Positions 1 to 7,026 of a stretch of DNA of 14,543 bases are shown piece by piece. Every line of letters starts with the position of its first letter. Position 1 is the stretch's first letter. The notes beneath the pieces were generated by a model. That model worked only from the letters and a program-made list of their open reading frames with translations, was not told where the DNA came from and did not search any database. The DNA is from Hyphomicrobiaceae bacterium (GTDB lineage: Bacteria > Pseudomonadota > Alphaproteobacteria > Rhizobiales > JAKIUO01): the NCBI GenBank assembly GCA_021647535.1, contig JAKIUO010000064.1:1-14543 (forward strand), in the 5' to 3' direction. The position numbers and the translations under genes are program-made.

Positions 1-1022
1 CCCATTTCAGCCAGTAAGGTATGTTCGCCCGCTGCATCTGCCGTGATGATCAACGGGGAGCCAAGATTGAGCGTGCCAGCATAGACCTGATCCCCGACAG
101 TTACGACGCTGGGCGTGCTTTCGCCGGTAATCAGGCTGCTATCAAGCGTGCTGGTGCCTTCAAAAACGGTGCCATCAACACCAATGCGCCCCCCACTTGG
201 GACGAGGATCCTGTCGCCAGGCTGAACAAGAGCGATCGGTGTTTCTTCTGGCGCTTCGTTTGGGGCAAGGCGCATGACGGTTGGTTTTTGCAGGGCCATC
301 AGGTTTTGCCCGAGATCTTTGGTGCGATTGCGGGCACGCAGATCCAGATAGCGTCCGATCAGCAGAAAGAACAACAGCATGACAGCGGAATCAAAATAAG
401 TGTCGGGTTCGTGGGTAATGGTTTGTACAAGCGACATGGCGACCGCTAGAATGACGGCCAGAGATATGGGAACGTCCATATTGAGATGGCGGCCACGTAG
501 AGCCCGAGCCGCGCTCTTGAAAAAAGGTTGCCCGGCATAAGCGACGGCAGGCAGCGCAATCATCGCAGACAGCCAATGCATGAGGTCGCGTGTGCCATCC
601 GCCATGTCAGAAACATTCCCAGACCATATGGCGATCGACATCATCATGATATTGGCCGTCGCGAAACCGGCAACAGCCACAGAGCGCAAGAGCTGTTTTT
701 CGGCGCGGGCCTGTTCAAGGCCTTCCTTGCTGATCTCAAAAGGGCGCCCTTTATAGCCAAGCAGGTCGAGCTTGCCCAAAACGGCTTCGAGTTTGACCGC
801 ATCTGTTGCGCCTTCAACGGTCAGGCGGTGATTGGTATAGTTGAGAGAAACGGTCTTGATGCCGGGCATATTGCCAAGGCCCCGTTCAATGGTCGTCATG
901 CAAGCCGGGCAGGTGATACCCTCGACCGCCAGATCAAGACGCGTGTTTTTGTCGCCAGGTGAGCTGGCAGCTCGGTGAGCGGCCCGGTGAGCGGGAAGAG
1001 CATTTTGATCAGAAACATTCAT
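1..1022 (-). CDS. ccoI: Copper-transporting P1B-type ATPase CcoI/FixI, N-terminal part (runs off the left edge)
   Basis: Inner-membrane copper ATPase needed to supply copper for CuB of the cbb3 oxidase. About 340 codons are visible and the reading frame is open to position 1. An N-terminal extension (residues 1-27, rich in A/H/R/S) precedes a heavy-metal-associated domain (about 28-95) with the metal-binding pair C38-P-A-C41. Hydrophobic segments follow at about 112-133, 149-165, 186-202 and 209-225, then the actuator domain with its TGES loop at 299-302. The CPC membrane motif, the DKTG phosphorylation site and the ATP-binding domain would lie outside the window. I chose the ATG at 1022-1020 because it overlaps the fixH stop codon (ATGA) and gives the longest N-terminus in the correct frame. 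No clear Shine-Dalgarno precedes it, so translation is probably coupled to fixH. The FixI/CcoI assignment, rather than a generic CopA, rests on the adjacent fixH and ccoG. Confidence 0.93.
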   Translation of the reverse strand, partial: MNVSDQNALPAHRAAHRAASSPGDKNTRLDLAVEGITCPACMTTIERGLGNMPGIKTVSLNYTNHRLTVEGATDAVKLEAVLGKLDLLGYKGRPFEISKEGLEQARAEKQLLRSVAVAGFATANIMMMSIAIWSGNVSDMADGTRDLMHWLSAMIALPAVAYAGQPFFKSAARALRGRHLNMDVPISLAVILAVAMSLVQTITHEPDTYFDSAVMLLFFLLIGRYLDLRARNRTKDLGQNLMALQKPTVMRLAPNEAPEETPIALVQPGDRILVPSGGRIGVDGTVFEGTSTLDSSLITGESTPSVVTVGDQVYAGTLNLGSPLIITADAAGEHTLLAEM

Positions 1023-1501
1023 CTTAGATAAAGTTCATTTTTCGATCTGTATAATATATCGCTTCCTCTGTCAGCGGTGATATGCAGATACCATTTGCCA
1101 AGCGGTAAAGTTTTGAACTGCCCTGTATAAAGTCCAAGATCGGTTTCTTGCAATTGGAGGGTACGGTCTATGCCTGTATGGGTCGGGCGTTTCAGCAATA
1201 CATTGATATGAAGTCCACTCAGGCTTTCTCCCTTATTGTCTTTGGGAGAGGCTTGAAGGGACAAGCCATCCAAGGGCAGTTTTTTACGCGTCACGGTCAT
1301 GGTCCAGCCGAGATTATTCTGCGCCTGCGATTTTGACAATTGCTGATTATATTTAAGGCCTTTGCGAAAAGCATCTTTTGTCTCAAGGCCGGTCCAGCTG
1401 CTTGTCGCTTGATAGACCAGCATACCACTTGCAGAAAAAATGATGCCAAAAAATACGGAAAGCATGATGAATACATGTTTGCCAGTCAGTTCTTTACTCA
1501 T
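1019..1501 (-). CDS. fixH: FixH family protein (cbb3 oxidase assembly accessory)
   Basis: Protein of 160 residues with one N-terminal membrane anchor (about residues 9-31) and a soluble, presumably periplasmic domain, matching the FixH/CcoH layout. After the anchor come the W-T-G-L-x-x-x-D-A-F segment and the N-x-x-L-G-W-x-M-x-V stretch typical of this family. CcoH is known to associate with the cbb3 complex and is required for its assembly or stability; its exact biochemical role is not settled. The ATG at 1501 follows an AGGA-like Shine-Dalgarno about 10 bases upstream. The gene is separated from ccoG by 138 bp that contain strong inverted repeats, but overlaps ccoI by four bases, so fixH and ccoI form a tight pair. 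Confidence 0.9.
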   Translation of the reverse strand: MSKELTGKHVFIMLSVFFGIIFSASGMLVYQATSSWTGLETKDAFRKGLKYNQQLSKSQAQNNLGWTMTVTRKKLPLDGLSLQASPKDNKGESLSGLHINVLLKRPTHTGIDRTLQLQETDLGLYTGQFKTLPLGKWYLHITADRGSDILYRSKNELYLR

Positions 1502-1536
1502 GGTTTTTTTATCCTGCTTTTAACACGTGATGCCTG

Positions 1537-1574
1537 ATGGAATGAGGGAGAAGGGGACTATTTTTCCATTCCAT
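1537..1574 (-). promoter_or_regulatory. Inverted repeat in the fixH leader
   Basis: Perfect 8-bp arms ATGGAATG (1537-1544) and CATTCCAT (1567-1574) enclose 22 bases. They lie 36 to 73 bases upstream of the fixH start. Two bases are shared with a perfect 12-bp palindrome, ATTGAGCTCAAT (1573-1584), that lies next to it. The palindrome looks like a possible dimeric-regulator site, but it does not match the TTGAT-N4-ATCAA pattern of FNR. I see no convincing sigma-70 promoter in this spacer. Confidence 0.4.
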
Positions 1575-1590
1575 TGAGCTCAATCATTTA

Positions 1591-1620
1591 AGTGTTCGCC
1601 TATTTTGACAGGCGAACACT
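1591..1620 (-). terminator. Stem-loop between ccoG and fixH
   Basis: Perfect arms AGTGTTCGCC (1591-1600) and GGCGAACACT (1611-1620), extendable by one T-A pair inward, form an 11-bp stem with an 8-base loop, 19 bases beyond the ccoG stop codon. On the minus strand the stem is followed by TAAATGATT rather than a run of T. It is therefore not a canonical intrinsic terminator; it may be a partial terminator or a 3'-end stability or processing hairpin. The hairpin itself is certain, its function is inferred. Confidence 0.6.
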
Positions 1621-1639
1621 GTTTTACGAGGATCAGTAT

Positions 1640-3160
1640 TTATTGACCTGGTCCTTTAAAGAAGTCGCTACGGCTCAACTGTTCACCTGTTTCCAGATCT
1701 TTGGCAAAGAAGGTGAGCGGTTCCGACCTGACGTTAGCCTTGCCAGCGCGAAGCACAACAATGACCCGCAATTCTCTGGTCGTATCAGGTTTGACATTGA
1801 CGATGAACAGACCCTCTGGCGATTTCTTGAAGACAAACATGCCTTCTGAAACCTTGGTGATTTTGGCACCATCGGGGCCTTTGACATGAAGAGTGAAGCG
1901 ACGGTTTTTACGTTCCATATTGAGCATTCGCACGGTAAAGCCATTCATCACTGAGCCATCACCCTCTTCCACATAAAGCGGATTGCGATCATGCAGCACA
2001 TTAATACCCGTAACGGTACGGTTCATGAGTGACCAGCCCATCAGGCCAATGGCGATCAGCAGAGCGACCAGATAGATGAGCGTGCGAGGGCGAACCGGCT
2101 TGAAGCTGTTCTGATCGCCTTTCATACGGCGCTCAATATTGAGGTCGGTATCAAAGGCGATCAGACCTGTGGGGCGTCCGACCTTTGCCATGATATTATT
2201 GCAAGCATCAATACAAAGGCCGCAATTGATACATGATAATTGCATACCAAGACGAATATCTGTGCCGGTCGGGCAGACCCAGACACATTGATTGCAATCG
2301 ATACAATCACCGGTCGCGGCTCCTGTTGCCGCCACCTTTTGCTGTTTCTTGACGGAACCGCGTGGTTCGCCGCGATCATAGCGATAGGTGACGTTGAGAG
2401 CTTCTGGGTCTGTGAGGGCCGCCTGAATACGAGGCCAGGGACACATATAAATACAGACCTGTTCGCGCGCGATACCGGCCAGCAAATAGGTTGTACCGGC
2501 AAAAATACTGATCCAGACCCAGGCTGTGATATAGACCGGCATGGTCGGTATTTGCAGAGAAAAGATCTGACCAAGGAAGGTTGTCACATCAGTGGTGAGC
2601 CCCCCCACAAGCTGGTAGGCATCCGCGAAATAGAGAACAAGAGCCCCTCCGGTCCACCAGGAGATGACGATCCACACGGAATGTTTGAGGACTCTTTTTC
2701 TGATTTTGTCAAAGTTCCAGGGCGCTTTATCAAGGGCAATGCGCTTGCGTCGATCCCCTTCGATCCAGCGTTCGACCATGACAAAAAGGTCGGTCCATAT
2801 GGTTTGGGGGCACCAGAAGCCACACCATACACGCCCGGCGACGGCCGTTGTCAGGAACAAAAGAAGTGAGGCCACCATCAAAACGCCGGTAAAGTAATAG
2901 ACTTCCTGTGGCCAGATTTCGATGGGGCCCATATAAAAACGGCGATTGGGAATATCAAAAAGGATCGCTTGTCCTGGAGCATTAGGACCACGATCCCAGC
3001 GCAGGAAGGGGGCAATATAATAGGCAGCGAGCATGTTGACTAGAAAAAACCATTTCAGTTTTCGAAACGTGCCCGAAACTTTCAATGGGTGGATATTTTC
3101 TTGTTCGGCAAACAGAGTGATATGCTCATCATTCCGTTGCACAGCTGCAGGTTCGCTCAT
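1640..3160 (-). CDS. ccoG: CcoG/FixG/RdxA-type membrane polyferredoxin, cbb3 oxidase copper assembly
   Basis: Protein of 506 residues, the usual length for CcoG/RdxA. An N-terminal region precedes membrane segments at about 36-52, 88-108, 162-180, 208-228 and 360-378. Cysteine motifs C113-x3-C117-P and C236-x3-C240-P flank the membrane part. Two 4Fe-4S ferredoxin-type clusters follow at C286/C289/C292/C296 and C310/C313/C316/C320, and the C-terminal 120 residues resemble the Ig-like FixG C-terminal domain. CcoG proteins have been linked to copper reduction for insertion of CuB into CcoN. The ATG at 3160 follows GGGAAGGG about ten bases upstream. The gene stands 90 bp after ccoP, behind a terminator-like hairpin, and is followed by a second hairpin before fixH, so its expression level may differ from that of the structural genes. 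Confidence 0.95.
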   Translation of the reverse strand: MSEPAAVQRNDEHITLFAEQENIHPLKVSGTFRKLKWFFLVNMLAAYYIAPFLRWDRGPNAPGQAILFDIPNRRFYMGPIEIWPQEVYYFTGVLMVASLLLFLTTAVAGRVWCGFWCPQTIWTDLFVMVERWIEGDRRKRIALDKAPWNFDKIRKRVLKHSVWIVISWWTGGALVLYFADAYQLVGGLTTDVTTFLGQIFSLQIPTMPVYITAWVWISIFAGTTYLLAGIAREQVCIYMCPWPRIQAALTDPEALNVTYRYDRGEPRGSVKKQQKVAATGAATGDCIDCNQCVWVCPTGTDIRLGMQLSCINCGLCIDACNNIMAKVGRPTGLIAFDTDLNIERRMKGDQNSFKPVRPRTLIYLVALLIAIGLMGWSLMNRTVTGINVLHDRNPLYVEEGDGSVMNGFTVRMLNMERKNRRFTLHVKGPDGAKITKVSEGMFVFKKSPEGLFIVNVKPDTTRELRVIVVLRAGKANVRSEPLTFFAKDLETGEQLSRSDFFKGPGQ

Positions 3161-3177
3161 CCTTATAACCCTTCCCT

Positions 3178-3221
3178 AAAAAGTTCTATAGACGACATAT
3201 CTATTTATATCGCCTATAGAA
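3178..3221 (-). terminator. Intrinsic-terminator-like hairpin between ccoP and ccoG
   Basis: Positions 3206-3221 pair with 3184-3199 in the minus-strand transcript: 16 consecutive pairs, two of them G-U wobbles, around a 6-base loop (3200-3205). The outer 8 bp (TTCTATAG / CTATAGAA) are perfect. The 3' arm is followed two bases later by five T residues (3182-3178). The stem is AT-rich, so termination is probably partial. It begins 29 bases after the ccoP stop codon and ends 17 bases before the ccoG start, leaving almost no room for a separate promoter downstream of it. Confidence 0.7.
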
Positions 3222-3234
3222 AGGAGTCTGGCAA
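3204..3234 (-). promoter_or_regulatory. Possible promoter for ccoG overlapping the hairpin
   Basis: On the minus strand TTGCCA (3234-3229, five of six matches to the -35 consensus) and TATAAA (3209-3204, five of six matches to the -10 consensus) are separated by 19 bases, slightly longer than ideal. The -10 would lie in the 5' arm and loop of the hairpin, so a transcript starting just downstream would carry only the 3' arm and escape the terminator. This is based on sequence matches alone. Confidence 0.3.
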
Positions 3235-3250
3235 TGTTTAAAACTGCGTC

Positions 3251-4138
3251 TTATTGACCGCCACCCCGGCTATGCACATAAACGGCTACGGCCTTGATCT
3301 GGGCAGGTGTCAACCTCTTGTCCCAGGCTGGCATCACGGCATTACGTCCATGAGTGATGGAGCTAACCACATTGCCTTTACCAAACAACCAGATACTATC
3401 AGTAAGGTTTGGAGCCCCCGGCACATCGGCTGTTCCGCCTTTGCCTTCATCCCCATGGCAGGCATTACATCCACCATCGTCAAGATAGACTGCTTTGCCT
3501 TTATTGATATCGGCTCCCTCCAGCGTGCTGCCCGAAAGCGAGAGTACGAAGCCTGCAACATTCCTGATCTGTTCAGCCGTTAATTGACCATCCTCGCCGC
3601 CATAGGCCGCCATGGTATTGAGGCGCTCATCATCATGTCCAGAGCGGATGCCAACACGAATAGTTTCAATAATGTCTTCGAGCTTGCCACCCCAGAGCCA
3701 GTCTTTGTCAACAAGGCTTGGATATCCAGAGCCATTGAAAACACCATTGGCCCCTGTGCCGTTACAGGCAACGCAATTATCTCCAAACACCGCTTTGCCT
3801 GCCTTTGTGGCAAAGCGGGACAGATCGGCATCATTTCTGATATCGGCCAGAGACGCGCCTTGCAGTTTGGCAAAACTGGGAGCCAATCTGGCTTGGGCAT
3901 CCTCAAGGGCTTTGTGAACATCAGCCCTTGCTGTCCATTTGGAGTATCCCTCATAGTTTTTGTCACCAATCACCCAGGACGGATAGTAGGCCATATAGCC
4001 GATTGCCCAGACAACGGTTATCCAGAATATCGTCAACCACCATTTTGGTAGCGGCGTATTCAGCTCTTTTAGATCACCATCCCACGCATGTCCCGTGGTT
4101 TCGGTGCCTGTTATATGATCGATTTCCTTGTGTGCCAT
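3251..4138 (-). CDS. ccoP: Cytochrome c oxidase cbb3-type subunit III CcoP, with an aberrant first heme motif
   Basis: Membrane-anchored c-type cytochrome of 295 residues, the normal CcoP/FixP length, which passes electrons to CcoO and CcoN. The N-terminal FixP segment (H17-x-W19-D20-G21 ... L-N-T-P-L-P-x-W-W) leads into one membrane helix (about 33-52). The first cytochrome c domain reads C122-V-A-C125-N126: the expected heme-ligand histidine is asparagine, although flanking residues (GDN before, GTGANG after) and a candidate distal methionine (M176, in an M-A-A-Y-G context rather than the usual M-P-A) remain. The second domain is canonical, with C224-N-A-C227-H228 and M269-P. The codon is AAC, one base from CAC. 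The ATG at 4138 lies three bases after the ccoQ stop codon, with GAGGA inside the end of ccoQ as ribosome site. The family call is secure; dihemic function is doubtful unless the base is an error. Confidence 0.95.
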   Translation of the reverse strand: MAHKEIDHITGTETTGHAWDGDLKELNTPLPKWWLTIFWITVVWAIGYMAYYPSWVIGDKNYEGYSKWTARADVHKALEDAQARLAPSFAKLQGASLADIRNDADLSRFATKAGKAVFGDNCVACNGTGANGVFNGSGYPSLVDKDWLWGGKLEDIIETIRVGIRSGHDDERLNTMAAYGGEDGQLTAEQIRNVAGFVLSLSGSTLEGADINKGKAVYLDDGGCNACHGDEGKGGTADVPGAPNLTDSIWLFGKGNVVSSITHGRNAVMPAWDKRLTPAQIKAVAVYVHSRGGGQ

Positions 4139-4141
4139 TTT

Positions 4142-4291
4142 CTATTCCTCATCAAGCGGAGCGCGCGCAGCCTTGTCAAACTTGGCTTTGTTACGTGGCC
4201 AAAAGGCATATGCCAATACGACCGCAAACATTCCCATGAAAAACAAAAGACCTATAGTGCCGCTAAGGCTCGCAACTTCTTCATATGTCAT
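4142..4291 (-). CDS. ccoQ: CcoQ/FixQ small cbb3 oxidase subunit
   Basis: A 49-residue single-helix membrane protein beginning M-T-Y-E-E-V and ending D-E-E. One hydrophobic helix (about residues 9-31) is followed by F-W-P-R-N-K-A-K-F-D, the signature context of CcoQ/FixQ. CcoQ stabilises the cbb3 complex, in particular the association of CcoP. It lies between ccoO (13 bases from its stop codon) and ccoP (3 bases before its start), the standard ccoNOQP order. The ATG at 4291 is preceded by a weak GGGTGA ribosome site. Confidence 0.95.
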   Translation of the reverse strand: MTYEEVASLSGTIGLLFFMGMFAVVLAYAFWPRNKAKFDKAARAPLDEE

Positions 4292-4304
4292 TTAAATCAC
4301 CCGA

Positions 4305-5069
4305 TTATCGCAAATTGGCTTTGGCATTGTAGGTTTTGAAATCTACAAGTGTGCCGAGCATCTGCAAATAGGCGATCATGGCGTCCAGTTCGGTCACCTT
4401 GTCAGGGTTCCCATCAAAGTCACGCACATTGAGTTTGCCACCATAGCGTTTTTGCAAAGCTTCGGCTTCGTCGCTGTCTGTCTCTCCTGCCTGAGCTTTC
4501 ATATCAGCTGCAGCATTGGCAATCATCGCCTTTGTGTACATGGCGCCGGTGTCGTTTTTACTGACGCCATTTGGTTGAGCCGTCCAGTTCAGAGCTCTGA
4601 GATGGGCAGCATATCGTGACGCATCAATTTCAGTCTTCGCCAGAAAGGAATAGCCCGGCATCACCGATTCAGGCACGATCGAACGAGGATTGTTCATGTG
4701 ATCCCTGTGCCATTTGTCGGAATATTTATTGCCGACACGAGCCAGATCCGGTCCTGTACGTTTTGAGCCCCACTGGAAGGGGTGGTCATAGGCACTCTCT
4801 GCAGCCAGAGAATAATGACCGTAACGCTCCACTTCATCGCGGAAAGGACGGATCATCTGCGAATGGCACAAATAGCACCCTTCGCGGACATAGATATCCC
4901 GTCCCGCCAGTTCGAGAGGGGTGTAGGGACGCATCCCGTTCACCTTCTCGATTGTGCTGCCGATAAAATAGAGAGGCACGATCTCAATCAATCCGGCGAT
5001 GGATATGACAATGACAATGCCAATCGCCAGAAGGATCGAGTTCTTTTCGAATATATCATGGGTAGCCAT
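4305..5069 (-). CDS. ccoO: Cytochrome c oxidase cbb3-type subunit II CcoO
   Basis: Monoheme membrane-bound cytochrome c of 254 residues, close to the usual length. One N-terminal membrane helix (about 11-36) is followed by the periplasmic domain with the heme attachment site C65-Y-L-C68-H69 and the conserved Q-M-I-R-P-F stretch. M137 in V-M-P-G-Y is the likely distal heme ligand. CcoO relays electrons from CcoP to the b-type hemes of CcoN. The ATG at 5069 lies 14 bases after the ccoN stop codon, and its AGGGAG ribosome site begins right at that stop, suggesting coupled translation. No defect is visible, in contrast with CcoP. Confidence 0.98.
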   Translation of the reverse strand: MATHDIFEKNSILLAIGIVIVISIAGLIEIVPLYFIGSTIEKVNGMRPYTPLELAGRDIYVREGCYLCHSQMIRPFRDEVERYGHYSLAAESAYDHPFQWGSKRTGPDLARVGNKYSDKWHRDHMNNPRSIVPESVMPGYSFLAKTEIDASRYAAHLRALNWTAQPNGVSKNDTGAMYTKAMIANAAADMKAQAGETDSDEAEALQKRYGGKLNVRDFDGNPDKVTELDAMIAYLQMLGTLVDFKTYNAKANLR

Positions 5070-5083
5070 AGTAATTTTCTCCC

Positions 5084-6700
5084 TTATTCGGCTGGGGCTA
5101 AAACGGCGTCAGAAAAGTGTTCTTCAGCAGGTGCGAGCCTGATTGTCTTGAACACATTATACGCCATAATCAGAGAGCCGATAACGAAGAACAGTCCCCC
5201 GAGTGCACGGATCACATAGAAGGGGTGCATGGCTTCCACGGTTTCAACGAAGCTGTATTCGAGGAAACCAAGATTGTCATAGGCACGCCACATCAGACCC
5301 TGAAGGATACCTGAAACCCACATCGAAGTGATGTAGAGAAGGATGCCGATGGTTGACAGCCAGAAATGCCAGCTCACCAGAGCCATGGAATACATTTCCT
5401 TACGCCCCCACAGCCAGGGGACCAGACAATAGATGACGCCAAAGGTCACCATACCAACCCAGCCCATGGCACCTGAATGCACATGACCAATCGTCCAGTC
5501 TGTATAATGCGATAGAGCGTTGACGGCTTTAATCGCCATCATTGGCCCTTCAAAGGTGCTCATGCCATAAAAGGCAACTGACACAACCAGCATACGCAGA
5601 ACAGGGTCAGTCCGCAGCTTGTCCCAGGCCCCGGACAGGGTCATCAGGCCATTAATCATGCCCCCCCATGACGGCATCCACAACATGATCGAAAAGGCCA
5701 TACCAATGGTCTGCGTCCAGTCCGGCAAAGCCGTATAGTGCAGATGATGGGGGCCAGCCCACATGTAAAGGAAGATCAGCGACCAGAAATGGATGATCGA
5801 CAAACGGTAAGAGTAGACCGGGCGTTCGGCCCGCTTTGGTACAAAATAGTAGACCATGGCGAGGAACGCAGCCGTCAGGAAGAAGCCAACCGCATTATGG
5901 CCATACCACCACTGTGTCATGGCATCTTGCACACCAGCCTGGAAGGAATAGGATTTTAATCCAAAGAAGCTTACTGGCACGGCCATATTATGGACCAGAT
6001 GCAGCACGGCAATGGTGATGATGAAGGCCAGATAGAACCAGTTTGCCACATAGATATGAGAAACGCGGCGTTTCATCAAAGTGCCCATAAAGACCATCAG
6101 ATAAACCACCCAGACAACGGTCAGCCAGATATCGACATACCATTCTGGTTCGGCATATTCGTGTCCTTGCGTGACGCCCAGCACGTAACCGGTACCAGCC
6201 AGAACGATAAACAGATTATATCCCCAGAACACAAACCAAGGGGCCACATTGCCCGCCAGACGGGTGTGGTTGGTGCGCTGAGCGACATAAAAAGAAGATC
6301 CCAAAAGGATATTACCACCAAATGCGAAAATCACAGCAGAGGTATGGAGGGGACGCAGACGGCCAAAATTGGTCCAGGGCAAGTCCCAGTTTAAAAACGG
6401 AAAGGCCAGTTCCCAGGCGATATAATCACCAACGGTGAAACCGGTAACACCCCAGAAAATGGTGGCTATAACAAAGGCTTTGACGACGCCGTAATTATAC
6501 TGGCTCGGATCTCCCTTGAAAGGGTGGCCCATTAAGATGGCCAACAGGCCTAACAGTGCTGCTGCTGCCATGAGATACATGTGAAAACCAAACACAGCGT
6601 CGATGGCGTTCATGCCAGCATAGCCGGTTAGTAGTATCCCAGAGACCAGCACCAGCGCGGTAAAGATGCCACCAATGGTGGTAATTCCGCCCCGGGTCAT
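5084..6700 (-). CDS. ccoN: Cytochrome c oxidase cbb3-type subunit I CcoN
   Basis: Catalytic subunit of the cbb3 oxidase, which reduces oxygen to water at a heme b3-CuB centre and pumps protons. With the start chosen here it has 538 residues and many membrane helices. Visible ligands (this numbering): H119 in R-P-L-H-T-S (low-spin heme b), H268 in Y-G-H-N (CuB), H318-H319 in G-P-H-H-L-H (CuB), H406 and H408 in G-H-V-H-S-G (heme b3 and heme b). Y312 in L-I-F-L-Y-M-W-A-G matches the cross-linked tyrosine of cbb3 enzymes. An upstream in-frame ATG at 6739 exists, but the ATG at 6700 has a strong GGAGGAG ribosome site 8-10 bases before it and begins at the conserved M-T-R-G-G, so I take 6700. First gene of the cluster, behind a FNR/FixK-like box. 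Confidence 0.97.
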   Translation of the reverse strand: MTRGGITTIGGIFTALVLVSGILLTGYAGMNAIDAVFGFHMYLMAAAALLGLLAILMGHPFKGDPSQYNYGVVKAFVIATIFWGVTGFTVGDYIAWELAFPFLNWDLPWTNFGRLRPLHTSAVIFAFGGNILLGSSFYVAQRTNHTRLAGNVAPWFVFWGYNLFIVLAGTGYVLGVTQGHEYAEPEWYVDIWLTVVWVVYLMVFMGTLMKRRVSHIYVANWFYLAFIITIAVLHLVHNMAVPVSFFGLKSYSFQAGVQDAMTQWWYGHNAVGFFLTAAFLAMVYYFVPKRAERPVYSYRLSIIHFWSLIFLYMWAGPHHLHYTALPDWTQTIGMAFSIMLWMPSWGGMINGLMTLSGAWDKLRTDPVLRMLVVSVAFYGMSTFEGPMMAIKAVNALSHYTDWTIGHVHSGAMGWVGMVTFGVIYCLVPWLWGRKEMYSMALVSWHFWLSTIGILLYITSMWVSGILQGLMWRAYDNLGFLEYSFVETVEAMHPFYVIRALGGLFFVIGSLIMAYNVFKTIRLAPAEEHFSDAVLAPAE

Positions 6701-6812
6701 ATTTTTCTCTCCTCCAAATTTATCCCCATACGTATTCAATCTCCTGCAGCTTGTGTACAGTGAGACCTCGTATCTACTCTGAAATCAATAAAGACAGAGT
6801 TGCTTTAAAACC

Positions 6813-6826
6813 ATGACATAGATCAA
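6813..6826 (-). promoter_or_regulatory. FNR/FixK-type box upstream of ccoN
   Basis: On the minus strand the site reads TTGAT-CTAT-GTCAT: a perfect left half and a right half one base from GTCAA, the common variant of the TTGAT-N4-ATCAA consensus. Its centre is about 119 bases upstream of the ccoN start codon. If it acts as a class II site (centre at -41.5), the -10 region falls on TATTGA at 6790-6785, a plausible though imperfect hexamer. cbb3 operons in Alphaproteobacteria are typically activated by FNR/FnrL or FixK at low oxygen; applying that here is inference. Confidence 0.6.
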
Positions 6827-6862
6827 ATGTTTTTGCCATGAGAAGCTTTGCCGCAATTCAAA

Positions 6863-6876
6863 TTAACTTTTGTCAA
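6863..6876. promoter_or_regulatory. Second, weaker FNR/FixK-like dyad
   Basis: TTAAC-TTTT-GTCAA on the plus strand (TTGAC-AAAA-GTTAA on the minus strand) is a near-symmetric dyad 50 bp from the first box. One half fits TTGAC; the other has a single change. It overlaps the TTGTCA that could be the -35 element of proS, so binding could affect proS, ccoN or neither. Weak call from pattern alone. Confidence 0.3.
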
Positions 6877-7026
6877 CTGTAATAAATTAGGTAGCTATTG
6901 CTTTGGCCAAAGGAAATAACGTGGTATGAGAGCGCACGAATATCAGGGGGAAAGAGCGGCGCTATCTATAAGGGACGCCACAAGCCTTTTGTTCTGTCGA
7001 AGAAAAACCCGTAAGAAAGAGACCTT

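Larger units (their letters stand above)
6701..7026. other. Divergent ccoN / proS intergenic region
   Basis: This 326-bp AT-rich spacer separates the minus-strand oxidase operon from plus-strand proS. It holds the strong ccoN ribosome site (GGAGGAG on the minus strand, about 6708-6715), two FNR/FixK-like dyads (6813-6826 and 6863-6876) and presumably both promoters. On the proS side TTGTCA (6870-6875) is a possible -35, but no good -10 follows at normal spacing. I see no small gene, RNA gene or terminator here. Confidence 0.6.

Noticed and set aside
21..962. Two plus-strand open frames of 142 and 144 codons
   Set aside because: They are shadows of ccoI, whose minus-strand frame is continuous and carries HMA and TGES motifs.
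966..1000. Short direct repeats (CGGTGAGC twice) in the ccoI start region
   Set aside because: They encode the A/H/R-rich N-terminal extension of CcoI and are too short to count as a separate element.
6700..6739. Upstream ATG giving ccoN 13 extra residues
   Set aside because: The ATG at 6700 has the strong GGAGGAG ribosome site, and the extra residues translate that site itself.
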